From Candidatus Bacteroides merdigallinarum (GTDB lineage: Bacteria; Bacteroidota; Bacteroidia; Bacteroidales; Bacteroidaceae): a stretch of DNA of 64,000 bases. The position numbers and the translations under genes were made by a program. The notes below the pieces were generated by a model that did no database searches, was not told the origin of the DNA, and saw nothing but the letters and a program-made list of their open reading frames with translations. This document shows, piece by piece, positions 8,351-16,760 of this stretch. The stretch spans positions 1-64,000 of the forward strand of contig DXBX01000026.1 in NCBI GenBank assembly GCA_019116285.1, given 5' to 3'. Positions within the stretch are counted from its first letter, which is position 1, and each line of letters starts with the position of its first letter.

Positions 8351-10615
8351 TTATGGATTTTGAGGGGCCTTGCGCACGGCACGTACATTATGCGTTTCAA
8401 GTCTTCTATAGTAAGTAGAAAGGTCATATCCTTCCGATTCCCCTCGATTGTCCATTGCTTCTTCACCATTTTCTGCAGCTTTGGCTACTTTAGTATAATA
8501 ATAATCTCCATTTGGATTTTCAACCCAATCCCTAAATAAAAGTTCCCATGCCACATATACAATGCCCGCTATAATCTTATCCCAAGTTGCATTGTCATAC
8601 CAAGATTGAAAAGGATTTGTTTCGACTTCATTCCTTGTCGGCACACTTGAACTCCAATAAGTCTTATCAATCATAGTTTCTGGAGACCATATTGCTGAGG
8701 TAGCTGTTACAGCGCTTGTTAATGGCATTAATTCATTAATAGCCGGCAAATACCAATTATTTTCTATTACTTGACCGAGTTCATTCCGCTTATTTTTATA
8801 ATAACAATACCGTGCAGCATAGTCATTATACAAAGAACTTTCTTCAAAGTTCCCCGGATTTCCATCAGTACCAATAATCGTTTGTGTATTATCAAAACCC
8901 GTATCAGAATCATAAACCCCGATAAGTGTTCCATGCCATCCCCACTGCAAACCTGCAACCGCATGCACATCCGGGTCAACAGTCAGGTTCATTCCGTATT
9001 CCTCATAGCTCTCGACATATACACCATTCACTTCTATCAATCCGGCTTGAGTGTAAGTGTAATAGCGTATCACCGGGTCATTGACAATCTCTGAACTCTC
9101 CGGCGCAGGAGTATGCGTTACTTTCAGCACAGCAGAACGGGATTGCGTAGAAACATTCTCATCCGTATAGATATAAAGAGTTTTGCTGTCTACATCCGCA
9201 TAGCTAAATGATTTCCCTGTGCTTTCGTCCGGATCAATATCTATATTATACGTATCCTTTTCGGACAAAACAATCCAAGAATCACTTGTCAGCGGGTTCG
9301 TACCGGCTTCCGCATCTGCTTGCGTAGGATATAATTGCAAATCTACCTTACCGGCAGAAGCCAGAATATTCAGATACCGCTTGTCATAATGAGCATCCAC
9401 ACTCTCACAATACGGGGCAGTAATTTGCAGGGCATAACCTTTATGAACCCGCGAATCGAAAGCATCTACCGTAATGTCATCATAATGTACGCCATTGATA
9501 TGTATGTTATAGATATAATTGTGATTGCGCAACAGATTATAGTCATTTGTATTGTTGGCTCCCAAAGCTATTTTATAAGCAAAGGAAGTGACATTCTGCG
9601 TATCCTTCTCACGTATCAGTCCGGACAAAGTAATAAATGATGCGTCATCCGGAGCATATAATGTTTTAAATTTCGGACTGTTGGAGTTATCTGTAAGTCC
9701 TTTGATATCCTCTGCATAATCGCCGGCTTCGCCTTGCAGATTATCCGGATTAGGTGACGCACTCCTATTGCCACGCCGATTCTCATAAGTATAAAAGCCA
9801 TAGGTTTTGGGCTCCATATCTGACAACCACTCTCCTATATCGTATCTTACAAGCTGTGTTTCTGTGTTATTGGTAGGATAATATAGATCATAACCAGCAG
9901 GAGAGGTATTATCATCGGCCCAGTCAGCGTCATGGGGAAGTACATAGGAATAACGCGGCAAACTTTCCACCGACCATTCATTAAAATAGAACTCCAAATT
10001 ACCATTCGGCACGTCTATCGTAAAGGTTACCCTGGCCATCACGCGCTCCATGCTGATTGAAACAGGGTTGTCTATTGAGGTGGGCTGGGTCATGTTGACT
10101 CCTTCTGCTTTGCCTGTCATAGCCAGGCAATCACGTTGAGACAATTGACTTCCCTGCAACAAACGATAACCATAGGCATTCTCCAAATCTGAAAGAGTTT
10201 TCACCGTTTCAAAGTCAAAAGAAGAAGCCCCTTCCCAAACGCCGGCATTGGCGATAACCCAAATGGTACAACTGGTATATTCAGCTCCTGTTTGCTTCAT
10301 CAAGCCCAAAGCCTGAGAGGCCTGATAAGGAGTTTTGGTATCATAACCATTATAAACTTCTTTATTGTAAAAGCAATTCTGATTGCTATCAAAAGCCAGC
10401 AAACGGACTATATATATGTTTTTTTCCAACTCGGTAGCTTCAGCACGCGTCACTACAATATCGTCTGTCTCTGGCAAATTCATACTTAACCAAATCTGAT
10501 TATCTTCCGTCTGCCAGGAAATATCCTCAAGCAATTCATCTTTTTGGCAAGCGGAAAACAACAATACTCCCAGCAACAGACAAGCCATGCCTATAAATGC
10601 TCTTCTCGTTTCCAT
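8351..10615 (-). CDS. Fimbrial (tip-like) lipoprotein, DUF4906-like with DUF1566/FISUMP-like C-terminus
   Basis: 754 aa from METRRAFIGM at 10615; the track's upstream 28 residues overlap the preceding gene and lack a signal. Lipoprotein signal ends at C23 (LFSAC). The N-terminal half has the beta-rich pattern of FimD/Mfa accessory subunits, including VVTRAEAT soon after the lipobox. The C-terminal region (NWYLPAINELMPL, then KTYWSSS, then VRAVRK) is the Lcl/FISUMP-like module often found at the tip of Bacteroidales fimbrial lectin-like proteins. Last gene of the leftward fimbrial set, 13 nt after the fimbrillin stop. Visibly more AT-rich than its neighbours, suggesting acquired or diversifying surface genes. 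DUF4906 membership is tentative. Confidence 0.7.
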   Translation of the reverse strand: METRRAFIGMACLLLGVLLFSACQKDELLEDISWQTEDNQIWLSMNLPETDDIVVTRAEATELEKNIYIVRLLAFDSNQNCFYNKEVYNGYDTKTPYQASQALGLMKQTGAEYTSCTIWVIANAGVWEGASSFDFETVKTLSDLENAYGYRLLQGSQLSQRDCLAMTGKAEGVNMTQPTSIDNPVSISMERVMARVTFTIDVPNGNLEFYFNEWSVESLPRYSYVLPHDADWADDNTSPAGYDLYYPTNNTETQLVRYDIGEWLSDMEPKTYGFYTYENRRGNRSASPNPDNLQGEAGDYAEDIKGLTDNSNSPKFKTLYAPDDASFITLSGLIREKDTQNVTSFAYKIALGANNTNDYNLLRNHNYIYNIHINGVHYDDITVDAFDSRVHKGYALQITAPYCESVDAHYDKRYLNILASAGKVDLQLYPTQADAEAGTNPLTSDSWIVLSEKDTYNIDIDPDESTGKSFSYADVDSKTLYIYTDENVSTQSRSAVLKVTHTPAPESSEIVNDPVIRYYTYTQAGLIEVNGVYVESYEEYGMNLTVDPDVHAVAGLQWGWHGTLIGVYDSDTGFDNTQTIIGTDGNPGNFEESSLYNDYAARYCYYKNKRNELGQVIENNWYLPAINELMPLTSAVTATSAIWSPETMIDKTYWSSSVPTRNEVETNPFQSWYDNATWDKIIAGIVYVAWELLFRDWVENPNGDYYYTKVAKAAENGEEAMDNRGESEGYDLSTYYRRLETHNVRAVRKAPQNP

Positions 10616-10628
10616 AAGTTTCTTTCGT

Positions 10629-11642
10629 TTATTCCATATCAATATCTTCATAGCCGGAATTACCATCCATCCAATCACCAACCGTAAGCACCAACGCAAT
10701 ATGTTGAGGACTGATAATGATGGTATAGGCCAATGCTTCGCCTGCTCCCCATGACGTGACCGATGCGTTTGTCAAAGGAATATCCACCTCATTCTCCAAG
10801 AACTGATAAGCTGGATCTGTCGCAGGCTTGTTATTTTCCAGCTTATAACTTATATGGACGTAATGAACTTGGTCAACCATATCTTGAGGTATCATTAATA
10901 AATCATGATTTTCAGTTATGTTTACCGCTTCATTAGTTGCTCCTGTGGCTATTATATCGGGATGATTTTGCAATGTCTCACTCCCGATTTCATAGTTTTT
11001 TAGAGATTTATCGACAACTGACCAGCTTGCGTCGGAGTTTATACTTTGCGTCATATTTCCTTGAGAGTAAGCCCTGAATGACAAATTATTGACACTTACT
11101 TTATAACCTGCAGGCATATCATCGGCCAACTTGATGGCAAAAGACAAACGGGTAAGAGCATGATTAAACGTAAATGCCACCAACTCCGGACTACTTCCGC
11201 TCATCTCCCCGCTCTGTGCCGTCATCAAGTCCACAGCATCCTTTCCGGTCTTCGAGGCATCAAAATCCGTAACGGTAATCGTTCCATCCTCGGCAACCTC
11301 AGTTTTTACCGCTGTCGGATACACCGCATAGAACCGATACGACTTCCCGGCAATCCAATACTGATAGGGCGAGTATGTCCATGAGCCGTTACTGTTCGTC
11401 ACAGTCACATCATCAAATACATTTGTAGCGCCGTTATCATACCAGCCCCACACAGAAAAGGCATCGCCATCGTTGAAACCGGTCACCACCGCCTTCGTCA
11501 CCTCCGCCGTGCGGAACGTGATGGGCGACGCACTGCCCGGCAGGGCCTCGTCCGTCACCTCGGAGGTGCAGGCGGCCAGCGGAAGGGCCAGGGCGAGGAG
11601 ACGCCACAGGCGGGAGGGGAAATGTTGTATCTTGTTCATCAT
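10629..11642 (-). CDS. Fimbrillin family lipoprotein (Mfa-like)
   Basis: 337 aa with a lipoprotein signal ending at C25 (LPLAAC). Following sequence PITFRTAEVTKAVVTGFNDGDAFSVWGWYDNG has the typical Mfa-like_1/fimbrillin N-terminal layout (TKA segment, then F.VWG). This is a pilus structural or accessory subunit, exported as a lipoprotein and normally matured by gingipain-like cleavage near R/K sites before assembly. It has no other recognised domain. Paired with the downstream tip-like gene. Upstream lies the 22-24 bp AT-rich tandem array. AT-rich relative to flanks in its downstream three quarters. Confidence 0.8.
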   Translation of the reverse strand: MMNKIQHFPSRLWRLLALALPLAACTSEVTDEALPGSASPITFRTAEVTKAVVTGFNDGDAFSVWGWYDNGATNVFDDVTVTNSNGSWTYSPYQYWIAGKSYRFYAVYPTAVKTEVAEDGTITVTDFDASKTGKDAVDLMTAQSGEMSGSSPELVAFTFNHALTRLSFAIKLADDMPAGYKVSVNNLSFRAYSQGNMTQSINSDASWSVVDKSLKNYEIGSETLQNHPDIIATGATNEAVNITENHDLLMIPQDMVDQVHYVHISYKLENNKPATDPAYQFLENEVDIPLTNASVTSWGAGEALAYTIIISPQHIALVLTVGDWMDGNSGYEDIDME

Positions 11643-11682
11643 TATTGCTTGAATCGTTTTTTGTACGGATTTTTATTTTGGT

Positions 11683-11819
11683 GTCGTTTAAATACCCTAT
11701 TTAAACGTCATTTAAATACCCTATTTAAACGTCGTTTAAATGACTATTTAACGGTCCGTTAAACGGGTATTTAATCGTCCGTTAAACGGGTATTTAACGG
11801 TCTGCTGAATGAGTATGTC
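11683..11819. repeat. AT-rich tandem array, period 22-24 bp
   Basis: Five clear units plus a degenerate sixth abut without spacers: 11683-11706, 11707-11730, 11731-11752, 11753-11775, 11776-11798 and 11799-11819. Units 1-2 carry TTTAAATACCCTATTTAAA; units 4-5 carry CCGTTAAACGGGTATTTAA. Each has an inner dyad. The array lies in the gap between the DUF4469 gene and the fimbrillin gene, where the fimbrillin promoter would be expected. No TAnnTTTG box was found here on the minus strand. Confidence 0.85.
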
Positions 11820-11840
11820 TTCGTGGACGTAGTGGATAGT

Positions 11841-11918
11841 CAGACGCGGAAGCCGCGGATGGCACGAATCAGTTGCGTAGAAAATGAAAAGCCGCGCCCG
11901 CCGCCCTGTCCGCGTCTG
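11841..11918. repeat. Inverted repeat CAGACGCGGA / TCCGCGTCTG
   Basis: A perfect 10-bp inverted repeat (11841-11850 and 11909-11918) with a 58-nt interior lies just downstream of the DUF4469 stop. It could end the DUF4469 transcript, but there is no T-tract. Together with the tandem array it fills the 294-nt gap 11643-11936. Confidence 0.5.
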
Positions 11919-11936
11919 TAGTCCTTATGCCCGGGG

Positions 11937-12764
11937 TTATCCATAGGTGCCTTCCTCGCCTTCTTCCTCACCACCGCCGGGTTGCGTAGGTTCGGACACT
12001 TCGCCCACCGTGATGGGGTGCGGAAGGATAAAGGTACGCGGTTCTTTCGTCTGATATTTTCCTCCGGCATAGCAGGTGGTCACCTGCACCGTCCATTCGC
12101 CCTCGGTCACTCCGGCAGGCAGCACGAACTGCAGCTTCTTGGGCTGGTTGGGTGAGACTTTGGATGCGGGGATGAAGAACGTGGTGTCGGGGTTGCTGAC
12201 GGAGGTGAGGGTGATGCCCACCGTGGGGTCGTCGCCCACCAGCTTCAGGCCGTTGCCCGTCAGGACCACCATCTCCGAGGCGGCCAGCGGGGCGGGGGCC
12301 TTGGTCTGCGCGTCGATGAAGGCGCTGGTCATGCCGGCGATGTAGGGGCCGGTGGTGGCGGGCTGGAGGAAATATTGCAGTTTGGCCCGCTGAAGGGCCT
12401 CGGTCACGGCGGGGCCTTGACGGAAGGAAGCGTAGACACGGACCTCGTCGCGGTCGACGGGCTGGGACAGCTCGCTCTCCAGCACCACGCCGGTGGCCAC
12501 GGGGCGGGCGTAGAAGGCGTCGGTGGAGACGCAGTAGCCGCTGGCGACGGCGAGGCTGACTTCTTCGAAGAAGATGTTGAGGATGCTGCGCACCTTGGCG
12601 GGCTCTTCGGCCAGGCGCTCGGCCACGGAGTCGGCGATGTCGTCCTGGGTCAGCGGGGTGCTCTGGGTGTGCACCTTGACGGTGTAGTCGTTGTCCACAT
12701 CGGGCGTCAGCTCGTTGGGATAGGCCTTCAGATTGAGGTCGAGGGTGTATTTCAGTTGGGCCAT
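11937..12764 (-). CDS. DUF4469 domain protein with N-terminal HU-like DNA-binding-type domain
   Basis: 275 aa, no signal peptide. Residues 1-125 resemble the HU-like DNA-binding module found at the N-terminus of Bacteroidales DUF4469 proteins (YTVKVHTQSTPLTQDDIADS, then a helical pair). The remainder is a beta-rich Ig-like DUF4469 domain (about 130-255), ending in an acidic GGGEEEGEEG tail. Function unknown; a cytoplasmic DNA-associated role is an inference from the HU-like part. It sits inside the fimbrial cluster but differs from its neighbours in having no export signal. Very GC-rich compared with the fimbrillins on either side. Confidence 0.75.
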   Translation of the reverse strand: MAQLKYTLDLNLKAYPNELTPDVDNDYTVKVHTQSTPLTQDDIADSVAERLAEEPAKVRSILNIFFEEVSLAVASGYCVSTDAFYARPVATGVVLESELSQPVDRDEVRVYASFRQGPAVTEALQRAKLQYFLQPATTGPYIAGMTSAFIDAQTKAPAPLAASEMVVLTGNGLKLVGDDPTVGITLTSVSNPDTTFFIPASKVSPNQPKKLQFVLPAGVTEGEWTVQVTTCYAGGKYQTKEPRTFILPHPITVGEVSEPTQPGGGEEEGEEGTYG

Positions 12765-12823
12765 AAGTTGGTTCTCCTATACGGTTAAGTGAATGAATTA
12801 CTTGTTGTTTACGATAAGGGAAA

Positions 12824-12842
12824 TTCCCTTATTCCTTTAATA
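12824..12842. repeat. Small hairpin ATAAGGG-AAATT-CCCTTAT
   Basis: A perfect 7-bp stem with a 5-nt loop in the 81-nt gap between the 114-aa gene and the DUF4469 gene. It could attenuate or separate the two on the minus strand. No T-tract, so weak as a terminator. Confidence 0.45.
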
Positions 12843-12845
12843 AGT

Positions 12846-13190
12846 CTACGGGTGCAAGCGTTGTATCTTTTGCAGGTCTTCGCTGTATGCCAGCATTATC
12901 TCTTCCAGCTTTGCACATAGCTCCGCCACGGTTCGCACGCTTCCATCGAAATTCTGCAGGCTCTTGTCTGTGCTCACGTAAAAGGCGCCCGTGCCCGGAT
13001 AGTGCTCGTCGAGGTCAACCACCGTGACGGGAATGTTATCCAGCAGCGTGGTCGCATAGGCTTGTTTATATAATACACCATCGACGGAACGAGGAATTTG
13101 CTCGAAACCGGGCAGATCCCGCATCAGTTTGTGGGTCAAACGTGCATCCTTGTCAGAAGCTATTTTGAGTAAATCGTAAATGCTGCACAT
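12846..13190 (-). CDS. Hypothetical protein, 114 aa
   Basis: Starts MCSIYDLLKIASDKDARLTH and contains a mixed alpha/beta region (PVTVVDLDEHYPGTGAFYVS) followed by two helices. No signal peptide, membrane segment or motif I recognise. The reading frame looks genuine because codon use resembles the neighbouring genes and no better frame overlaps. It lies between the frameshifted fimbrillin and the DUF4469 gene, separated from the former by a palindromic repeat element. Confidence 0.55.
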   Translation of the reverse strand: MCSIYDLLKIASDKDARLTHKLMRDLPGFEQIPRSVDGVLYKQAYATTLLDNIPVTVVDLDEHYPGTGAFYVSTDKSLQNFDGSVRTVAELCAKLEEIMLAYSEDLQKIQRLHP

Positions 13191-13227
13191 GGTTGTTATT
13201 CTATTTATAAACAGGTTGATGGGTAAT

Positions 13228-13388
13228 CAATTCCCCTCCTCCTGGGAGGTTGCTCTCCCCCGATAACGGGGGAGTCCGGAGGGGGTTGGTGCCCAACGGG
13301 CGGGGTGGTAGAGAAAGTATAAACAACTCTTTATAGCCGCTACCACCTCCCCCTTCGGGTACTCCTCCTCCCCGGAGGAGGAGAATTG
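13228..13388. repeat. Large imperfect palindromic element (MITE/REP-like)
   Basis: Ends CAATTCCCCTCCTCC (13228-13242) and GGAGGAGGAGAATTG (13374-13388) are inverted, near-perfect copies. The interior is also dyadic: GGAGTCCGGAGGGGG against CCCCCTTCGGGTACTCC, GGTGGTAG against CTACCACC, and a small CCCCCGATAACGGGGG hairpin. No ORF. It resembles dispersed non-coding elements of Bacteroidales; a related but shorter CAATCCCCTCC...GGAGAATT core occurs at 27063-27089. Confidence 0.8.
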
Positions 13389-13421
13389 AGTTACCTGCTA
13401 TGGTTTGATATAGCTTGTTTA

Positions 13422-14391
13422 TTAATCAGTAGGAAGAATTGTTCCATCATCACCCATAGTAGCATTCTGCCAACCAGCAACGCTTGTTACTGTAAATTCA
13501 ATTGGCTTCAACTGGTCATTGATATTTGAGCCATTGACAGTGGCAGTATAATTGTAGCAATAACCCGGCTTCCAACCTTCCGTATCAGGAGAAGTCAAAT
13601 CCAATGTGAACACTTTCTCATTAGTAGGTCCAGCAGTCAAGCCCGCGCCACTGATAGCAGCTTTAAAAGTCACTTGAATCTTGTTGTTATCAGAAGGAAG
13701 GGGCTGAGGAATAACCAATTTATATTGTTGATGATCCTTGCCGTCTGCAATGTCCGCTATGTTTTCATAAGTATATGCTGCATCAGTTTCTGCTGTTCCT
13801 TCCCACTTAATTTCTGAAGGCGTAAAAGTACCCTTTGCAGTCTTAACAGCCTTAAGTATCTTGATATCAGAAATCGCAATGGTATATTCATCACCATCTT
13901 GTGTCTTAAATGTGAAGCCGACTTGAGCTAACATGTGACTAAATGATAAGGAAACCTTGTCAGCAGGAATGCTTGCAGAAGCATCACCTGTACCAATAGC
14001 TGCAACCAAGTCTTTTGCATCATCAGGGGTATAGCTTTCAAACTCCAATGTTTGCGTGCTCGCAATAAATTTAGCGTTGTCTATTTTCCCATTAGCTCCG
14101 TTTGCATATGCACCAAAACGATAGTAATTACCTTGCTGCCAATAATAGCGCTCTGTGCTCAATTCGTTATTGAACACCTGTCCTGTCCATGTAGATTGGT
14201 CAGTACCAAAATTACCAAATACATAGAAATCACTTGTCAAAGATTCTACAGGAGTAACAGCCTTTGTATTGTTATTTACAAAGGTATTAAACCCGATGGC
14301 ATTGCCTTTGAGCAATCTCCGTCACCTCTTCATTCGTACAGCTTGCCAAGGCTGCTACAGCCATACCAAGCACAAATAAACTTTTCTTCAT
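13422..14391 (-). pseudogene. Fimbrillin family lipoprotein gene, frameshifted in the leader
   Basis: The ORF track shows 297 aa from a TTG at 14315, but the real start is the ATG at 14391. From there MKKSLFVLGMAVAALASCTN gives a classic fimbrillin lipoprotein signal (lipobox LASC), continuing EEVTEIAQ and then hitting a stop after seven off-frame residues. The mature frame resumes as GNAIGFNTFVNNNTKA in the other frame. Switching frames needs removal of one base at the AAA run (+ strand 14307-14309). Everything downstream is intact, so this is either a recent inactivation, a slippage-controlled gene or a sequence error. The mature part is a normal Mfa-like fimbrillin, probably the major subunit. 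Confidence 0.85.
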
Positions 14392-14440
14392 AATCCATCA
14401 AAATTTAAGTAAAACATATTATTGAATAAATCTCTCTCGC

Positions 14441-15463
14441 TTAATCCAGGGGCAGGGGGATGTCGATGTATTCTCCCCAGCCTTCTACGTCCACATCGAA
14501 GCCGCCACTGCCGGCCGTGCCGTCCTCGTCGGACACCTCGATGTCCTGCACGATGATGACACCGCCACGGGGCTGTGCCTCCACTTGGGCAGTCACGTCA
14601 AATTCATAATCCAGTATCTTGCCGTTGGTCAGGCGCACTTCCAGGTTCAGCGTGTAGGGACGGTCGGCGCGGGTGTAGCCCTCGCCCGGGTAGTTGGGCA
14701 CGCCGAAGGTCTGTACCTGTGCCTCGGCGCCGTAGCTCTCCAGCGTGCAGTCGTAGAGCACGGTGGCGGCTGCCTCGTCCGTGTGGCCGTCCTGCAGGTA
14801 GACGCTCTCCGCCATGCCGGCCAGGGCACCGCGTGCCAACGCCACGTATTCCAGGCCGTGGCTGAATTCGTAGCGCACCACGTAGGTGTAGACCAGCGGG
14901 CGCATGGTCAGCAGCAGTTCCACGGGCTCCACCGTGCGCTCGGCCACGTATTCATCGATGTACGTGCCATACAGTATGTCCGGCTCGTTGATGGTGCGCT
15001 CTTCCGCATGGGCCCCCGTGCCGGTGAAGGTGGAGCGGGTGCGGGTGCGCGTGGTGGCCGAGGCCGAAGCCGAGGCGTCCAGGTCGCTGAAGACGATGTA
15101 TTCCGTATCGTTGTTGTAGAACAGCAGGGTGTTGGTGCCCTCCTGCATGGGCAGGCGTCCGCCGGTGGACTCCAGGTTGTATTCGCTATAGTCGCCGCCC
15201 TCGTCGGCATAGACCAGGGCACGGATGCCGTCGGCCACCTCGGGGCGCAAGTCGTCGTATCCGCAGCTGAAGTCCTCCAGCCAGTTCTGCTCCCAGTCCA
15301 TATCATGCATGCGCTCCCACTCTTGCTCCCAGTCGGCCACGATGTCCACCTTCACCGAGAAGGAGTGTTCGTCGTGGTTGTAGCACAGGTCCTTGCGGCA
15401 GCCCGTCAGGAAAATGAAAAATGAAAAATTAAGAAGTAAGAAATAGGGCTTGAACCGTTTCAT
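14441..15463 (-). CDS. DUF5119-type fimbrial lipoprotein
   Basis: 340 aa from MKRFKPYFLL at 15463; the track's longer start runs antisense-like through DUF3575. The start overlaps the DUF3575 stop as ATGA, so the two are translationally coupled. Lipoprotein signal ends at C22 (LTGC), followed by RKDLCYNHDEH, typical of DUF5119 proteins in Bacteroidales fimbrial operons. The role is probably an accessory or anchoring subunit of the pilus. An A/T-rich run of ATGAAAA repeats encodes the hydrophobic leader. Good match in length and context; function is not proven for the family. Confidence 0.78.
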   Translation of the reverse strand: MKRFKPYFLLLNFSFFIFLTGCRKDLCYNHDEHSFSVKVDIVADWEQEWERMHDMDWEQNWLEDFSCGYDDLRPEVADGIRALVYADEGGDYSEYNLESTGGRLPMQEGTNTLLFYNNDTEYIVFSDLDASASASATTRTRTRSTFTGTGAHAEERTINEPDILYGTYIDEYVAERTVEPVELLLTMRPLVYTYVVRYEFSHGLEYVALARGALAGMAESVYLQDGHTDEAAATVLYDCTLESYGAEAQVQTFGVPNYPGEGYTRADRPYTLNLEVRLTNGKILDYEFDVTAQVEAQPRGGVIIVQDIEVSDEDGTAGSGGFDVDVEGWGEYIDIPLPLD

Positions 15464-16623
15464 CGCTTGCCTCCTTTCTCCGCCCAGCGGCCGATGTTCC
15501 ATACCAATGCAAACTTTAACTTCAGCGGCCCGAAGTAGTTCAGGCGGCTGCTCTGCTGGTAGACGTAGTGCCCGTCGATGGGCAGGTATTCCTCGTACCA
15601 GGTGTGCATGACTCCCACGCCGATGCCCGCCTCGAAGGCGAAGTACTTGCCCACGGGGAACATGTAGCCGTAGCTCACGCCTGCCAGGATGCCTTCGCCC
15701 TTGTAGCCGCGGTCGCCGTTCTCCAGGTCGTACCATCCGCCGCCGAAGAAGAGGCCCACGTAGTGGCCCCGGCGGTTGCCCTGCGGCTTGAACCAGTAGC
15801 GCGCCTCGGGGATGATGGTGGCCAGCTGGTAGTACTTGTGCTTGCCGTTGTTGTGCCACCACGCCATGTTGCCCTCCACGCCGGCCGACCAGCGGTCGTT
15901 GAAGCGGTAGGCCACCTCCAGCGAGGGCATCAGCACGGCGTCATACACCAGGTTGCTCTTGAGGTACCAGGGGGTGAAGACATACTCGCGCTCGACAGGC
16001 ATATTCTCCACAGTCTCGGCAGATTCCAAGACCGGGGCAGGCTCCAGCACTTCGGCGGTCTCCACGGGTGCCAGGGTGTCGGCCCCGGCCAGAGCGGAGA
16101 GGGTATCTTTGGGGGCTATTGCCACTGTATCGGCCTCGACCGGCAGCTGTACCGGCGGGCGCGGCGGCTCGTAGCCCTCGACATATTCGATGCCTACCAG
16201 GGCCACTACGTCCTTGATGCCATTATAAGAATAGGTGGAATTGCGGGTGCGGTAGTACTCCTCCTTCATGCCGTGATGGGTGATGAACCAGGACTTCACC
16301 TGGTTGGTGCGGTTCTTGGCCGCAGCTAAATTGGCCGCCCGCGTGCCGAAGGAGCCGCAGAAGCCGCGGACCGACACATAGGCGTGACCCGCCTCGATGG
16401 CCTCGCGGTGTTGCGCTATCAACGCAGCCGCCCGGCGGATGGATACATCGTTGCCGCCATAGGGCGAGAAGAACATCCGCTTGCCGGGCACAAAGCGGAA
16501 AAGGATAGCAGTGTCCTGCCCGGCCTCTTCCGGAGTGGGGAAGACGGGGACTGCAGAGATGTGCGATATTTGAAAAAGGCACACCAATAATGCTATGGAA
16601 TAGATTCGGAAGGTTTGCGCCAT
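15460..16623 (-). CDS. DUF3575 outer-membrane protein heading the fimbrial operon
   Basis: 387 aa with a signal peptide (about residues 1-24). An OmpA-like periplasmic region follows, with a proline- and threonine-rich linker around 155-210. The C-terminal half (from TPWYLKSNLVYDAVLMPSLE) is the DUF3575 beta-barrel, with alternating strands ending in LKLKFALVWNIGRW. In Bacteroidales this family leads fimbrillin operons, probably as an outer-membrane anchor or usher-like component. Preceded by a well-formed promoter and two operator-like dyads, so expression of the operon looks regulated. Confidence 0.85.
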   Translation of the reverse strand: MAQTFRIYSIALLVCLFQISHISAVPVFPTPEEAGQDTAILFRFVPGKRMFFSPYGGNDVSIRRAAALIAQHREAIEAGHAYVSVRGFCGSFGTRAANLAAAKNRTNQVKSWFITHHGMKEEYYRTRNSTYSYNGIKDVVALVGIEYVEGYEPPRPPVQLPVEADTVAIAPKDTLSALAGADTLAPVETAEVLEPAPVLESAETVENMPVEREYVFTPWYLKSNLVYDAVLMPSLEVAYRFNDRWSAGVEGNMAWWHNNGKHKYYQLATIIPEARYWFKPQGNRRGHYVGLFFGGGWYDLENGDRGYKGEGILAGVSYGYMFPVGKYFAFEAGIGVGVMHTWYEEYLPIDGHYVYQQSSRLNYFGPLKLKFALVWNIGRWAEKGGKR

Positions 16624-16655
16624 GATCGTTCCTACTGTTGTTATTGCTTGTTCAC

Positions 16656-16712
16656 GTTATTTAGGTTTTCCTTAAATAACCGTGCAAAGTTACTCCTAAC
16701 CTTTGGAGTAAC
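16656..16712. promoter_or_regulatory. Two tandem operator-like dyads at the fimbrial promoter
   Basis: GTTACTCC-N8-GGAGTAAC (16689-16712) lies between the -33 and -7 boxes, sharing bases with both. GTTATTTA-N9-TAAATAAC (16656-16680) lies just downstream in the leader. Both have the form GTTA...TAAC, and the centres are about 32 bp (three helical turns) apart. This is the layout expected for a dimeric repressor binding twice; the regulator is not identified. Confidence 0.6.
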
Positions 16713-16716
16713 CAAA
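16685..16716 (-). promoter_or_regulatory. Promoter of the fimbrial operon
   Basis: On the minus strand: TTTG (16713-16716), a 20-nt spacer, then TAACTTTG (16685-16692), an excellent Bacteroides promoter. It lies 62 nt upstream of the DUF3575 ATG at 16623. Confidence 0.75.
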
Positions 16717-16760
16717 AGAATAGTGTTAAAAATTAAATTTATTTCAACGGATATGCATAG

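Noticed and set aside
7096-8469. Long start of the DHH phosphoesterase in the track
   Set aside because: The extra 111 residues run over the promoter and a terminator hairpin, and the family start is at 8136.
16656-16712. Invertible (phase-variable) promoter
   Set aside because: The arms are only 8 bp and too close together for the known Bacteroides invertible promoters; operator-like dyads fit better.
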